This document shows positions 11,135 to 23,671 of a stretch of 64,000 bases of DNA, piece by piece; position 1 is the first letter of the stretch; every line of letters starts with the position of its first letter. Origin of the DNA: Maratus speciosus. Taxonomy: Eukaryota; Arthropoda; Arachnida; Araneae; Salticidae. The position numbers and the translations under genes are program-made. A model generated the notes under the pieces. That model was given only the letters and a program-made list of their open reading frames with translations. It was not told the origin of the DNA and ran no database searches. The DNA is taken from NCBI GenBank assembly GCA_963932465.1, contig OZ010799.1, positions 281,862,083 to 281,926,082 on the forward strand. The letters run 5' to 3'.

Positions 11135-12543
11135 TATATACACAAACACATAAATATATATATTGTAAAAGAAGGTGTATATTTAAAACTTACCAATTAA
11201 TTATGAACGAATAAAATAGTTCACTATTAATCAACACAGGTAAAAAGACAGTATGTTGCACCTAAGTGGATGAATTAACAGGCCTAACTCCACATCCCCA
11301 CAATATAATTTTTATAGGTTTCGAAATAGGGGCTAGTCTTACATTTATAAACGATTAGAAAACATAATTACTTTTGAAAAATAAGTAAGAAACTTAAAAT
11401 AAAATTGAAGTTCATATGTAAATACTGTATCATAAACCATTTACAAATGCAAAATAAACTAAAAAAAAACCTTTAAAATATAATAGAAATGTTAAATAAA
11501 TTAGACAAAGATACAGACATTAAACAAACTTCTGAAATAAACTAAACACGAAAACTGCCCTCATCCACCCATACCTACAAGAAAAGAATTAAGATGAACA
11601 GAAATATCTTTCAAATTACATTCAAGAGGGTTGCTTCATCTGGTAGAAGCAAAAAAGTAAACTTATTCCTTATCCAATCTAATAAACTTCACAAACCTTG
11701 CCAGCCTCTTCTTTCGCTTCAAACTTCCATGCCGACCCGTTCTTTATAAGAGACATGAGGAAAGACATAATCATGCAGAATGTCCTAGAAGTATTCAGTT
11801 TTTAGGAGTAGCTTCAAATTATAAGTTAAAAAATTATGTGGATAATTGTTATTTATTGATTTGAAAATTTTGAATTTTTTTTATAGAAATTTAAATTATA
11901 TCATAAATATTACTAAATCAAATTTCCTGATTTATAACAATATTGATATAAACCATTTCATGCAAAATGGAAAACGAATTGAACGTACTTCAGGTACAAA
12001 AATTAAAACTTTTAAAATTCTCTTGTCAAATAAGTCTAAATTAAAATTATCATCAAGGTTATGAAAAGTAATATCTAAACATCTGCACTATAATCATCAT
12101 CATTTTCCCTGGCACAATTTTAAACAATTGGTATATATTACTTCATATTCATTTAAATCAAAGTGACATGAATATACCTAAAAAAAAAAACTAAGTACTA
12201 GGGTGACTCCTCCAGTAGCCCATACCCTTGCAATGGTTTATCAAATTTTCGAAATATTGTGCCATTTAGGCGGAAATGAATTTTATAGGTAGCACTAGAC
12301 ATAATATTTTTCCTTGAATGTTCGAGCACTTGTTGTCACATTGTTGTCAGCTGTCTCTTGGAAGAGAATCCGCTTTATGATTTTTTTTTAATTAGAAAGT
12401 GTAAAAATTTAGTTTTTGATTAGTTGGAGACAATTATGGTAAGTTAAAATAATCCACCTCCATCTTGCTTATTTCAAATAATTATTTATTTTCAAATATT
12501 TAACTTACTAGCTTCACTGCCCGGACCCGTAATAATATTCTTA
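11135..12543. other. A+T-rich sequence without a recognised gene
   Basis: No supported ORF, terminal repeat or tandem array is seen. The plus-strand open frame at 11846-12064 is Asn/Lys/Ile-rich and looks like chance in A+T-rich DNA. Confidence 0.5.
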
Positions 12544-12743
12544 NNNNNNNNNNNNNNNNNNNNNNNNNNNNNNNNNNNNNNNNNNNNNNNNNNNNNNNNN
12601 NNNNNNNNNNNNNNNNNNNNNNNNNNNNNNNNNNNNNNNNNNNNNNNNNNNNNNNNNNNNNNNNNNNNNNNNNNNNNNNNNNNNNNNNNNNNNNNNNNNN
12701 NNNNNNNNNNNNNNNNNNNNNNNNNNNNNNNNNNNNNNNNNNN
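12544..12743. other. Assembly gap, 200 Ns
   Basis: The length of exactly 200 suggests a placeholder of fixed size. Apparent ORFs across it are artefacts. Confidence 0.99.
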
Positions 12744-13255
12744 GATATATAATTCGGAACATAAATGTTTAAAACATGCATGTCTATCCGATTTTGGATT
12801 TGAGTGCATGAAATCGGGAACTATTGCGATATGCATTTAGGGAGGGTTGACCATACGGGAGGCTTGACCGACCCATCAGTTTTCATATTTAAAAGAATTT
12901 CAGGATTTTATCAATAGGTGTGAAACATAGCTACTGGAATACTCAAACAACAGTCTCTTTTGTACAGATAATCGTAATACGTGTGGGAAAAATCAATTGT
13001 TAGGCGTTTTCAACCTAAAAGTTGTGTTTTTTAGAAATATTTTGTAAGCTTTTTTCAGATAAAGTATATCATAGAAATTTAAGTAAGTAGGTTTTAAGTA
13101 ATGCAGAAATATCGAGCTTTCATTCCAAGCATAACGATTATACACTAAGTTAGCCTTAACATAGAAATGTGCTATTCTTTAGAAAAGGGCTATGTGGGGA
13201 GGCTTGAACCAATCAATGTGAGGGAGGGTTGACCAGATGTTCGAGGCTCCCTTAA

Positions 13256-13539
13256 CACATTCAGGACGAGAAACGAGAATTCTCGTTTTCATTCATAAAC
13301 ATCACTGACTAAAGTCGTGGCTTCTACCTTACAGAAAATGCATTTATATCATGTTGTCCATATTTTTTTTAGATTGTAAGACATTTTATATTAAATTCGT
13401 GCATTGAAAGATATTTAGCGATATATAAACTTGGGAAAACTATCTAGAACACCAATTTACAAAAGACTTTCAGAATAAGGAGGAGCATCTACTGTTTTAA
13501 AATTCAGATTTGATAAAAAAATCGCTCGTCGGCAATGTG
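13256..13539. mobile_element. piggyBac-type MITE, 284 bp
   Basis: TTAA flanks both ends (13252-13255 and 13540-13543). The termini CACATTCAGGACGAG and, inverted, CACATTGCCGACGAG form the TIR. TTAA target duplication is the hallmark of piggyBac. No ORF is present. Confidence 0.75.
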
Positions 13540-14089
13540 TTAAGTAAGGGGTTTTGGAAATATTTTTATTATACACTGTGCGTAATGAAAGATTAATAGT
13601 TAGGTATAAAAATGAATGTAAATTTATTCTGCAAAGCTACAGTAAAATGGGGTGATGAAAAATAAAACGTTTAAAACTGATTAAAGAAAGATTTGAAAAA
13701 TTGGTATAGTATGCACTGCACGAAAAAAAAATAATGAAATATAAATGAAAAAGTTAATAGGAACTTTTTTACATTTAAATACTACTTACAATAGGTAAAT
13801 AGAAACAGTGGAAAAGACTAGAAAGTATGAAAGAAGCAGTCTTAACCGGTTCAGGGGCAGTGGTATGTTTATGAAACCACTTAATTTTAATTCCCAAGGG
13901 CCACAATTACACCAGAATTTAGCTAAAATCTTTTCCATTTAATATGTGTGTGAAATATAGCCTCTATCATATTTTCAAATAAATTTGTTCATATATTCCG
14001 GTGCCAGTCATTTATTTCAACATTTTAGTACTGAAAGTACTTTGCCCCAGAAAGGTTTAAAAGATATTAACATAGGTGCCAACATCAAA

Positions 14090-14284
14090 CTAACCTTCCG
14101 TAATACTTGCGTTAATTTGACCCTGGTTTAACACGTTTAGAACCAGAATTTTTTTTAAGAAGTGAAATTAAATATGTTGCACGTAGAAACATTGAATTAA
14201 ATAAATAAAAATTCATGAAATAAAATTCCTGGTTCGAAAGTCATTAACCTGGTTTAAATTAATCCAGATATTACGGAAGATTAG
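14090..14284. mobile_element. 195-bp MITE with ~40-bp TIRs
   Basis: The left end CTAACCTTCCGTAATAC and the inverted right end CTAATCTTCCGTAATAT continue to match for about 40 bp, through the TTAATTT and GGTT segments. The centre also has a weaker inverted repeat (GAACCAGAA / TTCCTGGTTC), so most of the element can fold. Superfamily not assigned. Confidence 0.7.
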
Positions 14285-15181
14285 TGGAGGACTAGCAGCT
14301 ATGTGTTAATGATAAATTAAGTGCAAAAGAACATAGCATTGATCGAAAAACTTTAGGAAGGTATGTAGACAAATTTCAACATGATGACTAGAGTGAGATG
14401 AAGCCAAACTATGTGACAACTAGCGTTGTCAGGTCGAATGTCACAAAAAGTAGGACAAGGAGACAAAAAAAGCGGGACAGTGGCTACTAAATGCGGACAT
14501 TATAATGCATGAAACCCTATGAAAACGGAACCTGTCTCTAGCGGAATACTGTCTTAAATGTTAAAATTTCATTTTCCTTGCTGTGCAAATATAACAGGTT
14601 TTTTTTTAAGCATCATATTTTCAAAAATATTTCTTATAATAATTAAAGCATTTAGCATAAAGTTATTTTGCTTTTTTAAAACTGATTTAATTTTTCTTCA
14701 CAAATATTTCAATGTAAAACATAGTGGGTCAAGCCTCCCATATAATGGGTCAACCCTCCCATATGTGGGGAGCCTTGACCCATAATTTTCTCATGATTAA
14801 AATCAATCATTTTTCAAATTCCTTATATATTACACTTATGTAGCAATTTTATTTTGATAACTGATTGTATAACGAATAAAATGATATATAAAACTTTATC
14901 CTACGTCCAATATTTAAAAAATAAAAAATCATTTCGTAAAAAGTGGGTCAACCCTCCCTAGTCTCCCCTATTTTAAGATATTTTTAATTTGTATTTTAAA
15001 TATCTTTATATTATATTTATGCACCTGAAAGTATTATTTGTATAATTATTTGTGCTTTTATATGTATTTTAATTATTTAACTCAAGGTGACTATAGCACT
15101 GGAATTTTCATTTTCATTTATTGAAATAAGATCGACACTTCATTTTAATTTCTATATGCCAGAATGGCAACCGAATTTTAA

Positions 15182-15692
15182 CCCTTAAATGCCTGGTGTT
15201 GCTTTTTGTCAACATACCCAATTTAGGCTCTAAAATACTATTAGAATAATATTGAAGCTATAATGCCTAATGTTGCCAATAAAATACATTCTGAAAATAT
15301 TATTAAATCGATTTTCAACGTGTAGATGGCAACACTTGTACTGTTTAAGAATAAAGAAAGATTTATTTTTTCAGTTGTTGCTACTTGTTCTTTTTGTTTT
15401 GTTTGGAAGCTTGCGAAATACCCTGTTTTGTTCTGCAGTGAGGAAGTAAAATTTATTTCTTATTATAGTTCATAAAATTCTTGTGTGTTTAATATTATAG
15501 AATTTTATCAAGGAAAATTATTTTTTCAATTAAAGACCAGTATTGCCGATTAGTAACAAACTGATTTTTAGCCGTAAACCATACTTAAAACAAAGTATGA
15601 TTTTTTTTAAGTATTTTTCCCACGATTTATTTAAAAAATGAAAGCTGAAAAACATTATTACAATGATTTTTGAAAAATCCGGCATTTAAGGG
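15182..15692. mobile_element. piggyBac-type MITE, 511 bp
   Basis: The TIR CCCTTAAATGCCTGG is mirrored by CCGGCATTTAAGGG, with TTAA immediately outside each end (15178-15181 and 15693-15696). No transposase frame lies inside. Confidence 0.8.
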
Positions 15693-15892
15693 TTAAAGTA
15701 AAATTTTTATTTTCATTGTGTAAAGAAAATCTTTTACTTATTTTAAAATAAATTTGCTTATAAATTCTGATGTCATTCAACCATTTCAGTATTTTTTGAG
15801 TAGAAGTGCATCTATGACATTTAAACTTCTTGTGTTTAACACTCGCGGTGCAAAGGTGGGGTCAATTTGACCCTATCTGGATATTTTGCAGT

Positions 15893-15930
<38 letters not shown>

Positions 15931-17191
15931 CCATTTAGAATATGCATGCCTAAATTATTTTGTAGGAAATCTTCTATAAAGGTTTCTTTCATAATTTTGT
16001 CTACTTACAAGGAAGGTCTCCATACAGGCTTACTCCTAAAAATCTGAAAAAAATCGTAGAATGTTCTACTCATGGGGATAGATAGGTTTATAAAAAAAAA
16101 ATTCGCGGAAATTCGATACAGCGTCCGTAAAAAAATAATGAAAATTTCGATATTTGGCGATGGAATAAAATTTCAAAAAATACTTTTTTATGTCAAATAC
16201 TCTTTAAGATAAAAATGTTTCATATTGAACTTGTTTAAATAAATTTTATTAAATAACTTTAGTTTTGTCAGTTTCAGTTTGATTTAACTATAGTTTTGTC
16301 GTATATATCTGTTTATAATGAAAGTTAAATATAAAATTTTATAAATTTAAACAAAATTTAAATTAATTAAAATTCTTTCAATTTCAAAATTAAGTCCAAT
16401 TGAGCACTGTCGATTCAATTTTGTTGCGATGGAAACAATGACCTCTTTGAAATTGAAATGAATAACTACAGTATTCTTCATCTTGCCTTTATTATGGAAT
16501 ACGCTTAAATATGATGAAAATATTTTTTATATATGAAATTGTCTTTAAAGTAATAAAATTGAATAACAAGCAACATAAATATGTAGTACAAAAAATGTAT
16601 TTATTAATCTCTCTCATTGTTTATGTTTAAGTTTAAATTCATTAAATACCATTTAATCGCATTTTAAAAATCTATTAACAAGCAATTTTCAGGTGCATTA
16701 AAATCGTTTTCTTTTGGCGAGGAAAAGTACTGTTCGCCAAATCACTTGACGCTTTCGTCTTTTCGCACCAAATAGTCGAAAGTTTTATTTTTTTTTACGA
16801 ACTTTCTACTATAATTCCGCCGCTAAATTTGACTGATCCTTGATTATATACGTAAGTAGTTTAATTAGTATTTTTCTTTTTTCAGAATAGTCTGGGTATG
16901 CCCTTCCTTGTTAGTATGTTTCGCACTGTTAGGTTTTCTTCTTTAATTGTAGAAATTGCGAATGAAGTCACATTAATTCCATCGTAGGAAATCAAGGAAT
17001 AAATGAGAGCTCTCTATAATTTAGTTATCACGATTCAAGAGAGAAAAAAAAGAATATTTTTGGCATCCTGCCAAACGTAGATAGCGCTGTTGGCTCAGCG
17101 TTTCCATGCAAGCGGTTGTAGGCGACACCATCATATCGTTGTTAAGTCTTGTTTCTGTGTTCGGTTGTGTGTAAATTTCGCTTTCAACGAA
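15693..17191. other. A+T-rich sequence with a 36-nt poly-T run
   Basis: A poly-T tract lies at 15895-15930. The rest contains no open frame or repeat that I can assign. Confidence 0.5.
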
Positions 17192-17274
17192 ATGAACTGT
17201 CGCGGTTAGTCTATCGAGGAGGCACGTGTTTTGTTATTTGAAGAAGATTCTGATCAAAATACCCCACCTTAGGC
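17192..17274 (+). pseudogene. Fragment resembling a piggyBac transposase N-terminus
   Basis: From the ATG at 17192 the frame reads MNCRG, a TAG stop, then SIEEARVLLFEEDSDQNTPP and a second stop. An acidic start of the form EEA...L.EEDSD...PP is typical of piggyBac-like transposases. Everything downstream is missing. The match is short, so this is tentative. It sits 1.5 kb from a piggyBac-type MITE. Confidence 0.35.
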
Positions 17275-17405
17275 ATTTACATAATATTTTGATCTTAGTA
17301 CTGCGAGAGTTAACTTCTATAATCACATTGATGGTTTTTGCCAGTAAGCGGCAAGTTTTTGAAATCTGCTTCAATCTTTTGCTTGCCTATTTAAAAAAAA
17401 TTATA
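17270..17405 (-). pseudogene. Decayed BTB exon start with its splice acceptor
   Basis: On the minus strand a T-rich tract is followed by AATAGGCAAGC and a short frame reading RQKIEADFKNLPLTGKN. This aligns with the start of the BTB exon at 45431-46009, including the intron sequence TTATTAAT before the acceptor. The frame breaks within a few codons of the conserved block. It appears to be an old duplicate of the MATH/BTB gene. Confidence 0.45.
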
Positions 17406-18066
17406 TAAGAAACATACATTAATAAAGATAGAATAGTGTAAAACTTTCGGTACTTTTCCAGTAAGACGGGTATTAGTGTTTTTTCTTTAATGCTTGGCTC
17501 AATTCGGCCATCAGAAAGTAAGATTTGTTGCCAAATGATATAAACAGCTTTAAAAAACATCTAATCAATAATTTTCTTCTTTATATATGTTTATACATAT
17601 ATATATATATCTACCCTATATATATAAAATCCTAATGAAACGAATTTATGAAACGGGAGTATGAATCGACTGATTAAACAACTGATTACGTTTCACGGCG
17701 ATTTCTCCTAAAATATGGAGTACTTTGCAATGAAATTAACACCAAAAATCAATATTGATCCGCAGATTTCAAAACTGGTATTAGAATTTTTAAATTCGAA
17801 TTATTTTTCGAAATATTATTTTTTTACTAATTTTATATACATTTTTCTAATGATGGCAACTCAAATTTTAATCAAACAGATATTTTTTTTTACATATATT
17901 TCAGAAAAAGTTTACATGGTAACCCGGCTATTGTTGTTTATTTGATAATAAATGTTTATTTACTTTTATTTCTTTTTACAAATTATATAAATTATTTTGT
18001 TCTATGATTATTAATTATTTTTTTGATATTTCCTTTAGAAAATAATAGAAAATAATTAAGAAATAC

Positions 18067-18447
18067 AGTACTACTAAGTTATTCCGCCGACCAATTTCGC
18101 CAAATTATATAAATCGCCACAACATTCGCCAAATTATACAAATTGACATAATTTTTATTTTAAATAACGAAAGAACAAGTAAATTAGTATAACATTAATA
18201 AATATACAAATAAAACGTCGAAATAAAAATCACTTGATGACGTAAAGACGTTGTAATAGCGTTGAGATATTGGATTGCGTATTAATTCAAGATTTATATT
18301 AGCTGTAGTGGTTGTTATTGGAGTAAAGACATAACAACGTGTAACTTGCTTTAAGTCAAGTGAATGTGACATTTATCAACCATTATTGGCATTTAATCTT
18401 ATAGTTTGGTGATAGATTTTTGTTCGACGGGATAACTAAGTAGTACC
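18067..18447. mobile_element. MITE family 1 copy, 381 bp
   Basis: The ends match the TIR GGTACTACTTAGTTATCCCG (right end exact on minus, left end with a few changes). The body has TTGGCGAAATT-type motifs and the segment AATAAAACGTCGAAATAAA. The flanking octamers AGAAATAC and AAAAATGC agree at six of eight positions. It is nested in a Helitron. Confidence 0.75.
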
Positions 18448-18749
18448 AAAAATGCATATGTAACTGGTATTTGAAAACGAGGTTTTCGCCAAATTTTCGT
18501 AAAAAAATAAAAATCACGCCAAACCTGTATATCTGTAACCGTGTATATCTGTAACCTGTATAACAGCATCTAGCAAAGTATTAGCACTCGAAAAAAAAAA
18601 AAATGCAAACTGGCGAGTTGGAAAAAAACTATTGGCAAGATTTGCATCCTGCTAGCGTAACAGTATCTAAAATTCTTTGCGACCAATGCAACTTTTATGT
18701 AGTTTTATTCGAAAAAAAAAATGATTTTTTAATCAAAATGGAAAACTTA

Positions 18750-18930
18750 CGGTCCCATATTGGCGCGATTTTCTTCTGACGCCAATGTCAGATACGGAAT
18801 GGGCACATAACTGGCGCCAAAGTATTGTTATTTTGCTTCATATGGTAAGCCGGATGTTGCTGTTTATGCTGTTGATGCGTTCCCCAAATTGGCGTCGTTA
18901 AAAAATCACGCCAATATGTGACATCTTTGC
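18750..18930. mobile_element. MITE family 2 copy
   Basis: Inverted ends contain ATATTGGCGCGATTTT and, on the other side, AAAATCACGCCAATAT, with GACGCCAAT / ATTGGCGTC further in. It is the same family as 27459-27640. Boundaries are approximate. Confidence 0.6.
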
Positions 18931-19530
18931 CAAACATTCATATGAACGACGAAGGGATCAGACCGTATTTGTTTATGGCAATTGATGACTTGGACCATTA
19001 TAATATAGATGAAATGATGGCGATAGAATAATATTTGGCGACTTATCACCTTTGCCTGGCTAACATTAAAGTACCAAAATGGCACCTAGAGTATAAAAAG
19101 CGAAGTGGTCCGCCTGGAACTGTTGATGATAGTCACATGACTTAGGCTATTGTTATAGAGATTGTTTTAAAATACCGGGAGACAAAGACTCTTATACTAA
19201 ATTTATTTTATTTTAGCTTCTTTTCAAATGATTAACTGATCCTCTTTAATCAAAAACGAAAACAACCGTTGAATGTCTTAACAGCAACTGATTCCCCCTT
19301 AATTTTTTGCAATCAAAGGGAATTGAATGGAAACCCGTTGACAGGTTGATCTGCACAGTTATTTTCAGTATAATTCAATCTTCTCTAATATTTTTAAAAC
19401 CCATCAGATTAGCGTGTTTTTAGATTCTGCGGTGTCTGAACGGGAGTTGGCAAGCGTAGCTTGCAGGTGGCAGAGCCCCCTAGTATATATATATATATAT
19501 TATCATTTTATTTATATATATTATTATCTA

Positions 19531-20485
19531 TCTATATTATAAAGGACAAACATATCTGTGCGTAACGCATACGTCATTTTGCGAATGGCAACACCTTGAA
19601 ATTTGAAATGAAATTTTTGAAATTTTCGCTACTGCAAATTTTTAAACTTCTAAACATCGAACATTTTAATTTTTTACATCGTCGTATAAGGAAAAAAATT
19701 CTCTTTTAAATGCAATTTCTTTCAAAGCGCTATCTCAATTAATTTTTGGGATATTAATTTTTTTGCAGTTTTTAATACCATTTTTCTGATCGTGGCAAAA
19801 AAAGTACATCATTTCTATTGAAAGTCATTGAAAGTTATCGGAAAATAGTCGAAAATATGACATACTATATCTTTTTGTTGCCATTTTCTAATAAAACATG
19901 AAAAAATAGTTGAAAATAAAATATGGGCTACGTCAAGAATATTCTCTGTTATTCCGTGGTAATGACGTCATATGCACACTTTTCTATAGACGAAGTTTAA
20001 GACTGGGTTATAAAAGTAGATTGGTTTAGCTGATGCAAATGACGTCATTTTATAAAAAAGCGTGTATTTTAATTCTTAAATCTGAATTATGTTTTGTAGA
20101 ACTGCATCATTTTCACAGCCCAGCTGCTTTGAAATTCTTCACAGTTGAAAAGGCTTCACTTTTGAAAATAATGTAATCGAAAGCAAACACTGACAAAACG
20201 CAATGTTTTACAAAAATTTAGAGTCTTTTTATAAAAGAGGGGTGACATGCAAATAATAGCGAGTTATATTACAGAAATTGACGATTCTCGCCTGAATGGA
20301 TTTGCTTCGCCGAGTTAGGGAAGCAAACAAATAATTCGTGGTTTAAAATAATATCGTGTTCCTGAAGTCTTTGTCGAAAATTCTCTCGAATAATAAAATT
20401 TTAATGCTATTATTTAGGACATTCTACTATAATTTTATCAAAATAACATAATTTGCTTAATTTAATTTTTCCTAATTCTATATAA
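19531..20485 (+). mobile_element. Helitron 5' portion, 3' end not found
   Basis: The 5' end TCTATATTATAAAGGACAAA follows A and shares its first ~60 nt (ACATATCTGTGCGTAACG) with the Helitron at 21357. The body from about 19600 to 20110 is similar to 33540-34145. A hairpin TTTGCTTC...GAAGCAAA lies at about 20301-20327, but no CTAG terminus follows closely. Confidence 0.55.
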
Positions 20486-21356
20486 TCTATATATTTAAAA
20501 CACAAGTGTGTTTTTTAGTCATCTGCCCTGATCTTACTACTGAACCAATTTTACTAATATATGTATTTTTTAAAACTGAAAGCTCTTACTTTGTAGATGT
20601 GTTCGCACTATCTTTTTTTTTTTTTTTAAACTATCCCCACTTTTATATTTTAATTTTAAAAGCATTTTATGAAATTTCTTCAAAATGATGAAAATTAGAT
20701 AGCTTTCATTACTGGAGACAAAAGAGAAATAATGAGGTATTTTTAACTTTATTCATGCTATTTTCTGATAAAAATTCAAAATTGTTGATAAAAATTGTTG
20801 TATAGGGTTTAGTGGTGCAAAATACCATTAGGAGCAGGATATTATATTAGGGGCATAATAACGGAAAATGATATACTGCTTTGAAAACACACATTTTTCC
20901 TCATAAATTTTCTATATTGTTTTTCCTTCTGCATGTGTACTGATACTAAGTTTCCGACTCTAGGCGAAATACTTATTTAAGTGAAAATGAAGTCATATTT
21001 AAAAGAAAACTATCATTTTCTTAGATAAAACTAAGCCTTTTAACACAAATCCGTCTAAAAAACATAAATTATGTAAATTTTTCTCTCCAAAATTGAGATT
21101 AGAATCTCAAGTAAAGAGTGCGTCTGTTCACATAAAAACTGTTGCTGACAATCGTGACTTCAAGTTTTGAGTTAAAATGATTTTTAAATGATCAAACAAA
21201 AGAATTTTTTTTTTAAATAATGAATATGGATATGAGAAGTGCACATTTTGAGAAGGTGAAAATTGCTGTTTTTCATTCCGGAATACCAAGCATAAGAGCC
21301 TCAATTGATAGCCACATCCTAATAACTGATCTTTATTATATTTTACTGATTATGTA
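20486..21356 (+). mobile_element. Helitron-like body, related to 22481-23240
   Basis: It starts TCTATATATTTAAAACACAA after A, a Helitron-like 5' end. Blocks such as AGTCATCTG near 20517 and TTTAAATAATGAATA near 21212 recur in the same order at 22510 and 23122. The element at 21357 interrupts or abuts it. Confidence 0.5.
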
Positions 21357-22480
21357 TCAATATTATAAAGAACAAACATATCTGTGCGTAACGCTGACGT
21401 CATTTTGCGAATGGCAACACTTCACGATCAAATTTCGATCTTGAAATTTTCGCTACTGCAATTTTTCAATCTTCTGCCGATCGCACATTTTCAATTTTCG
21501 TCGCATAGGGAAAAAAATTTACTTTCAAATGCAATTTGTTTAAAAACTGTATTCATTGACTGATGCATTATATTTTCTAAAATACTTTTTAAGCATGATT
21601 TTATTTTAAGTTTATCTTACCACGTGCCGGTTTCAATACATAATAATAATAAACATTTGCACATAAAATTCACATAAAATGCATAATTTGCATAATAAAC
21701 ATGCACATAAAGCAACAAACATTTTTCAGCATTTGTTTCTGACTATTTTTGCATAACGAAATTAAAACTTCCTTTATAAACAAATAAAAGAATAATAATA
21801 AAACAACCACTAATCTAACATATTTGTGAAAGACAAATTAACGAAATTAGTACTTCTTTTATAAACAAAAAAAATAATAATAATATTGAAAAAACACAAA
21901 TCTAACATATTTGTAATCGTACAATTTAAATTTTTAGATCGCCAAATAGGATTTTTTTTCAAATGGAATTTGTTTGCAAAGTTCATCTCAGTTTACTGAT
22001 TGTCTATGGTTTTAAAAACAATTTTAAAGCATGAAATATTTTTTAATTTATCTATATCGCGCTCAATTACGGAAGATTAATCCGTTTGCCCTTAAAACAA
22101 AATACAGAGTTCATCATTTTCTTACGGCTAATTTCCATTAAAAAACTTCCCTATAAATAAAAAATAAAATAATATAAATAAAACCCAAATTTACCAGACA
22201 TGTATAAGCTCTGAAATTATCAAAATATAAAAGGATGCCATAAGTAGTAAAATCTTGGCAAATAACTCTTAGCATGCGGCTAATAAGAAAATATCGCTTT
22301 TGATAAATTTCAAAAATTTATTTTATTGTGTAATTCGCATTTTCCATATGAAAAGTGCTTTTTTAATGTAAGTGGTCAATCTAAAAAGTTTATTGCATAT
22401 AAAAAATTATTAGTTTTCAATTTAAAAAATTGTTTTCACCTATATTCTTTAACCCGGGAAGCCCGGATACGGCCCCCTAG
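21357..22480 (+). mobile_element. Non-autonomous Helitron, 1.1 kb
   Basis: A^TCAATATTATAAAG at the 5' end and GGCCCCCTAG^T at 22471-22481 delimit it. A small GC stem (CCCGGGAAGCCCGG) precedes the 3' end. Its first 60 nt match the element at 19531. No protein is encoded. Confidence 0.7.
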
Positions 22481-23240
22481 TATATTTAAAAGACAAGGCT
22501 GTTTTTTTAGTCATCTGGTCTGAGTTTTTTACTGAACCGATTTTTATAGTTACTTTTTTTTTTTTAAATGAAAGCGCTTTATTTGCAGCTCACATTTAAA
22601 AAAATTATCCAATTTTTGTATTTTAATTTTAATTTTAAAAGTACTTTGTGAAATTACTTCATATTGGAGGCAATCGGGTTGCTTTCATTGTTGAACAGAG
22701 AGGGGAAGCATTGGGAATTACCATATCATTAAGAATGCCATTTTAACATTACAATTAAAAATAACTTTTCTAAAACTTTTGAACTGAAAATGACGTCACG
22801 ATTTAAAATACACATTTTTATTTAAAAAGGTGTTACTTTTCAATATTTTGTTTTTCATTCAACTGATATTGAGATTGAGGCGTTCATCTCAAAGTGATTC
22901 AATGGGTGAAATGATGTCATAGTAAAAATAAAATGAGTATTTTATTTGGTAGAACTAAATATTTTACTACTAATGCATCTAAATTTTTGTATTTCACAGG
23001 CACTCTCAGGATTAGAAACGTAAGAAATTAGAGCGAATGTTTACAAGCAAAATTGTAACTGGAAAACGCGACATCAAGTTTGGGGATATATTTATTAATC
23101 TATAGCACGTTAAATTATTTTTTAAATAATGAATACGAATATGAAAAGTATACATGTGAACTTTGCGACGGTAAAAATGATGTTATATTTAGATTTCGTT
23201 GAAAACAAAAATTAGAACTATCAGGGTCGCTAATTTTCGT
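22481..23240 (+). mobile_element. Helitron-like body, 5' end cut by the preceding Helitron
   Basis: The first bases, TATATTTAAAAGACAAGGCT, correspond to the start of 20486 minus its TCTA, so the 21357-22480 element seems to have landed in its extreme 5' end. The right limit is unclear. Confidence 0.45.
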
Positions 23241-23671
23241 TGATTTTTCAATATGTAATACCAAAGATACAAGCCTGAATTAATAACATCATAACTTCCT
23301 AACTTAATTGCATGTTACTGATTACATACAAGAACTAGCAAAAGGCATGCTTTTTGTGGATTCGTGAAGCATTATAGCATTATTTAATAAGATAAATATT
23401 CGAAAGTAAAAATATTTTTTTTTCATATTATTTTTGCATCTTAATTAAGCAAAAACATTATTTTAAGTTTTGGCACATTTTAGTTATAGAAATGTAAATT
23501 CAGCCAAATAACTAAAAATTTCCTAGGAATTTTTGATTTATTATATAAGACTGGTATATAAAAATATTTTCGAAGCAAAATATTGCAAAATAATTTTAAA
23601 TTTTCAACTAAATGCTCTTTTAAAGATGTGTTTACATTTTATTAATTACAACAATTATATTTGTTTACAAT

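Larger units (their letters stand above)
12838..14965. repeat. Cluster of GGGAGGGTTGACC motifs
   Basis: The motif occurs at about 12840 and 13225 on plus and, as GGGTCAACCCTCCC, at about 14738 and 14943. Variants GGGAGGCTTGACC lie near 12858, 13197 and 14713. The left copies point one way and the right copies the other, so the block may be one large element with repeated subterminal motifs, later invaded by MITEs. Confidence 0.5.
17610..19483 (+). mobile_element. Non-autonomous Helitron carrying two MITEs
   Basis: The start is TCTACCCTATATATATAAAA after A. The end carries GGGAGTTGGCAAGCGTAGC, a GC-rich stem and CTAG at 19480-19483, followed by T. The 3' end is shared with the Helitrons ending at 24408 (minus), 36691 and 39341. 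No helicase frame is present. MITEs at 18067-18447 and 18750-18930 are nested within it. Confidence 0.75.

Noticed and set aside
12492..12836. Minus-strand ORFs across the N run
   Set aside because: They consist mostly of unknown residues from the assembly gap.
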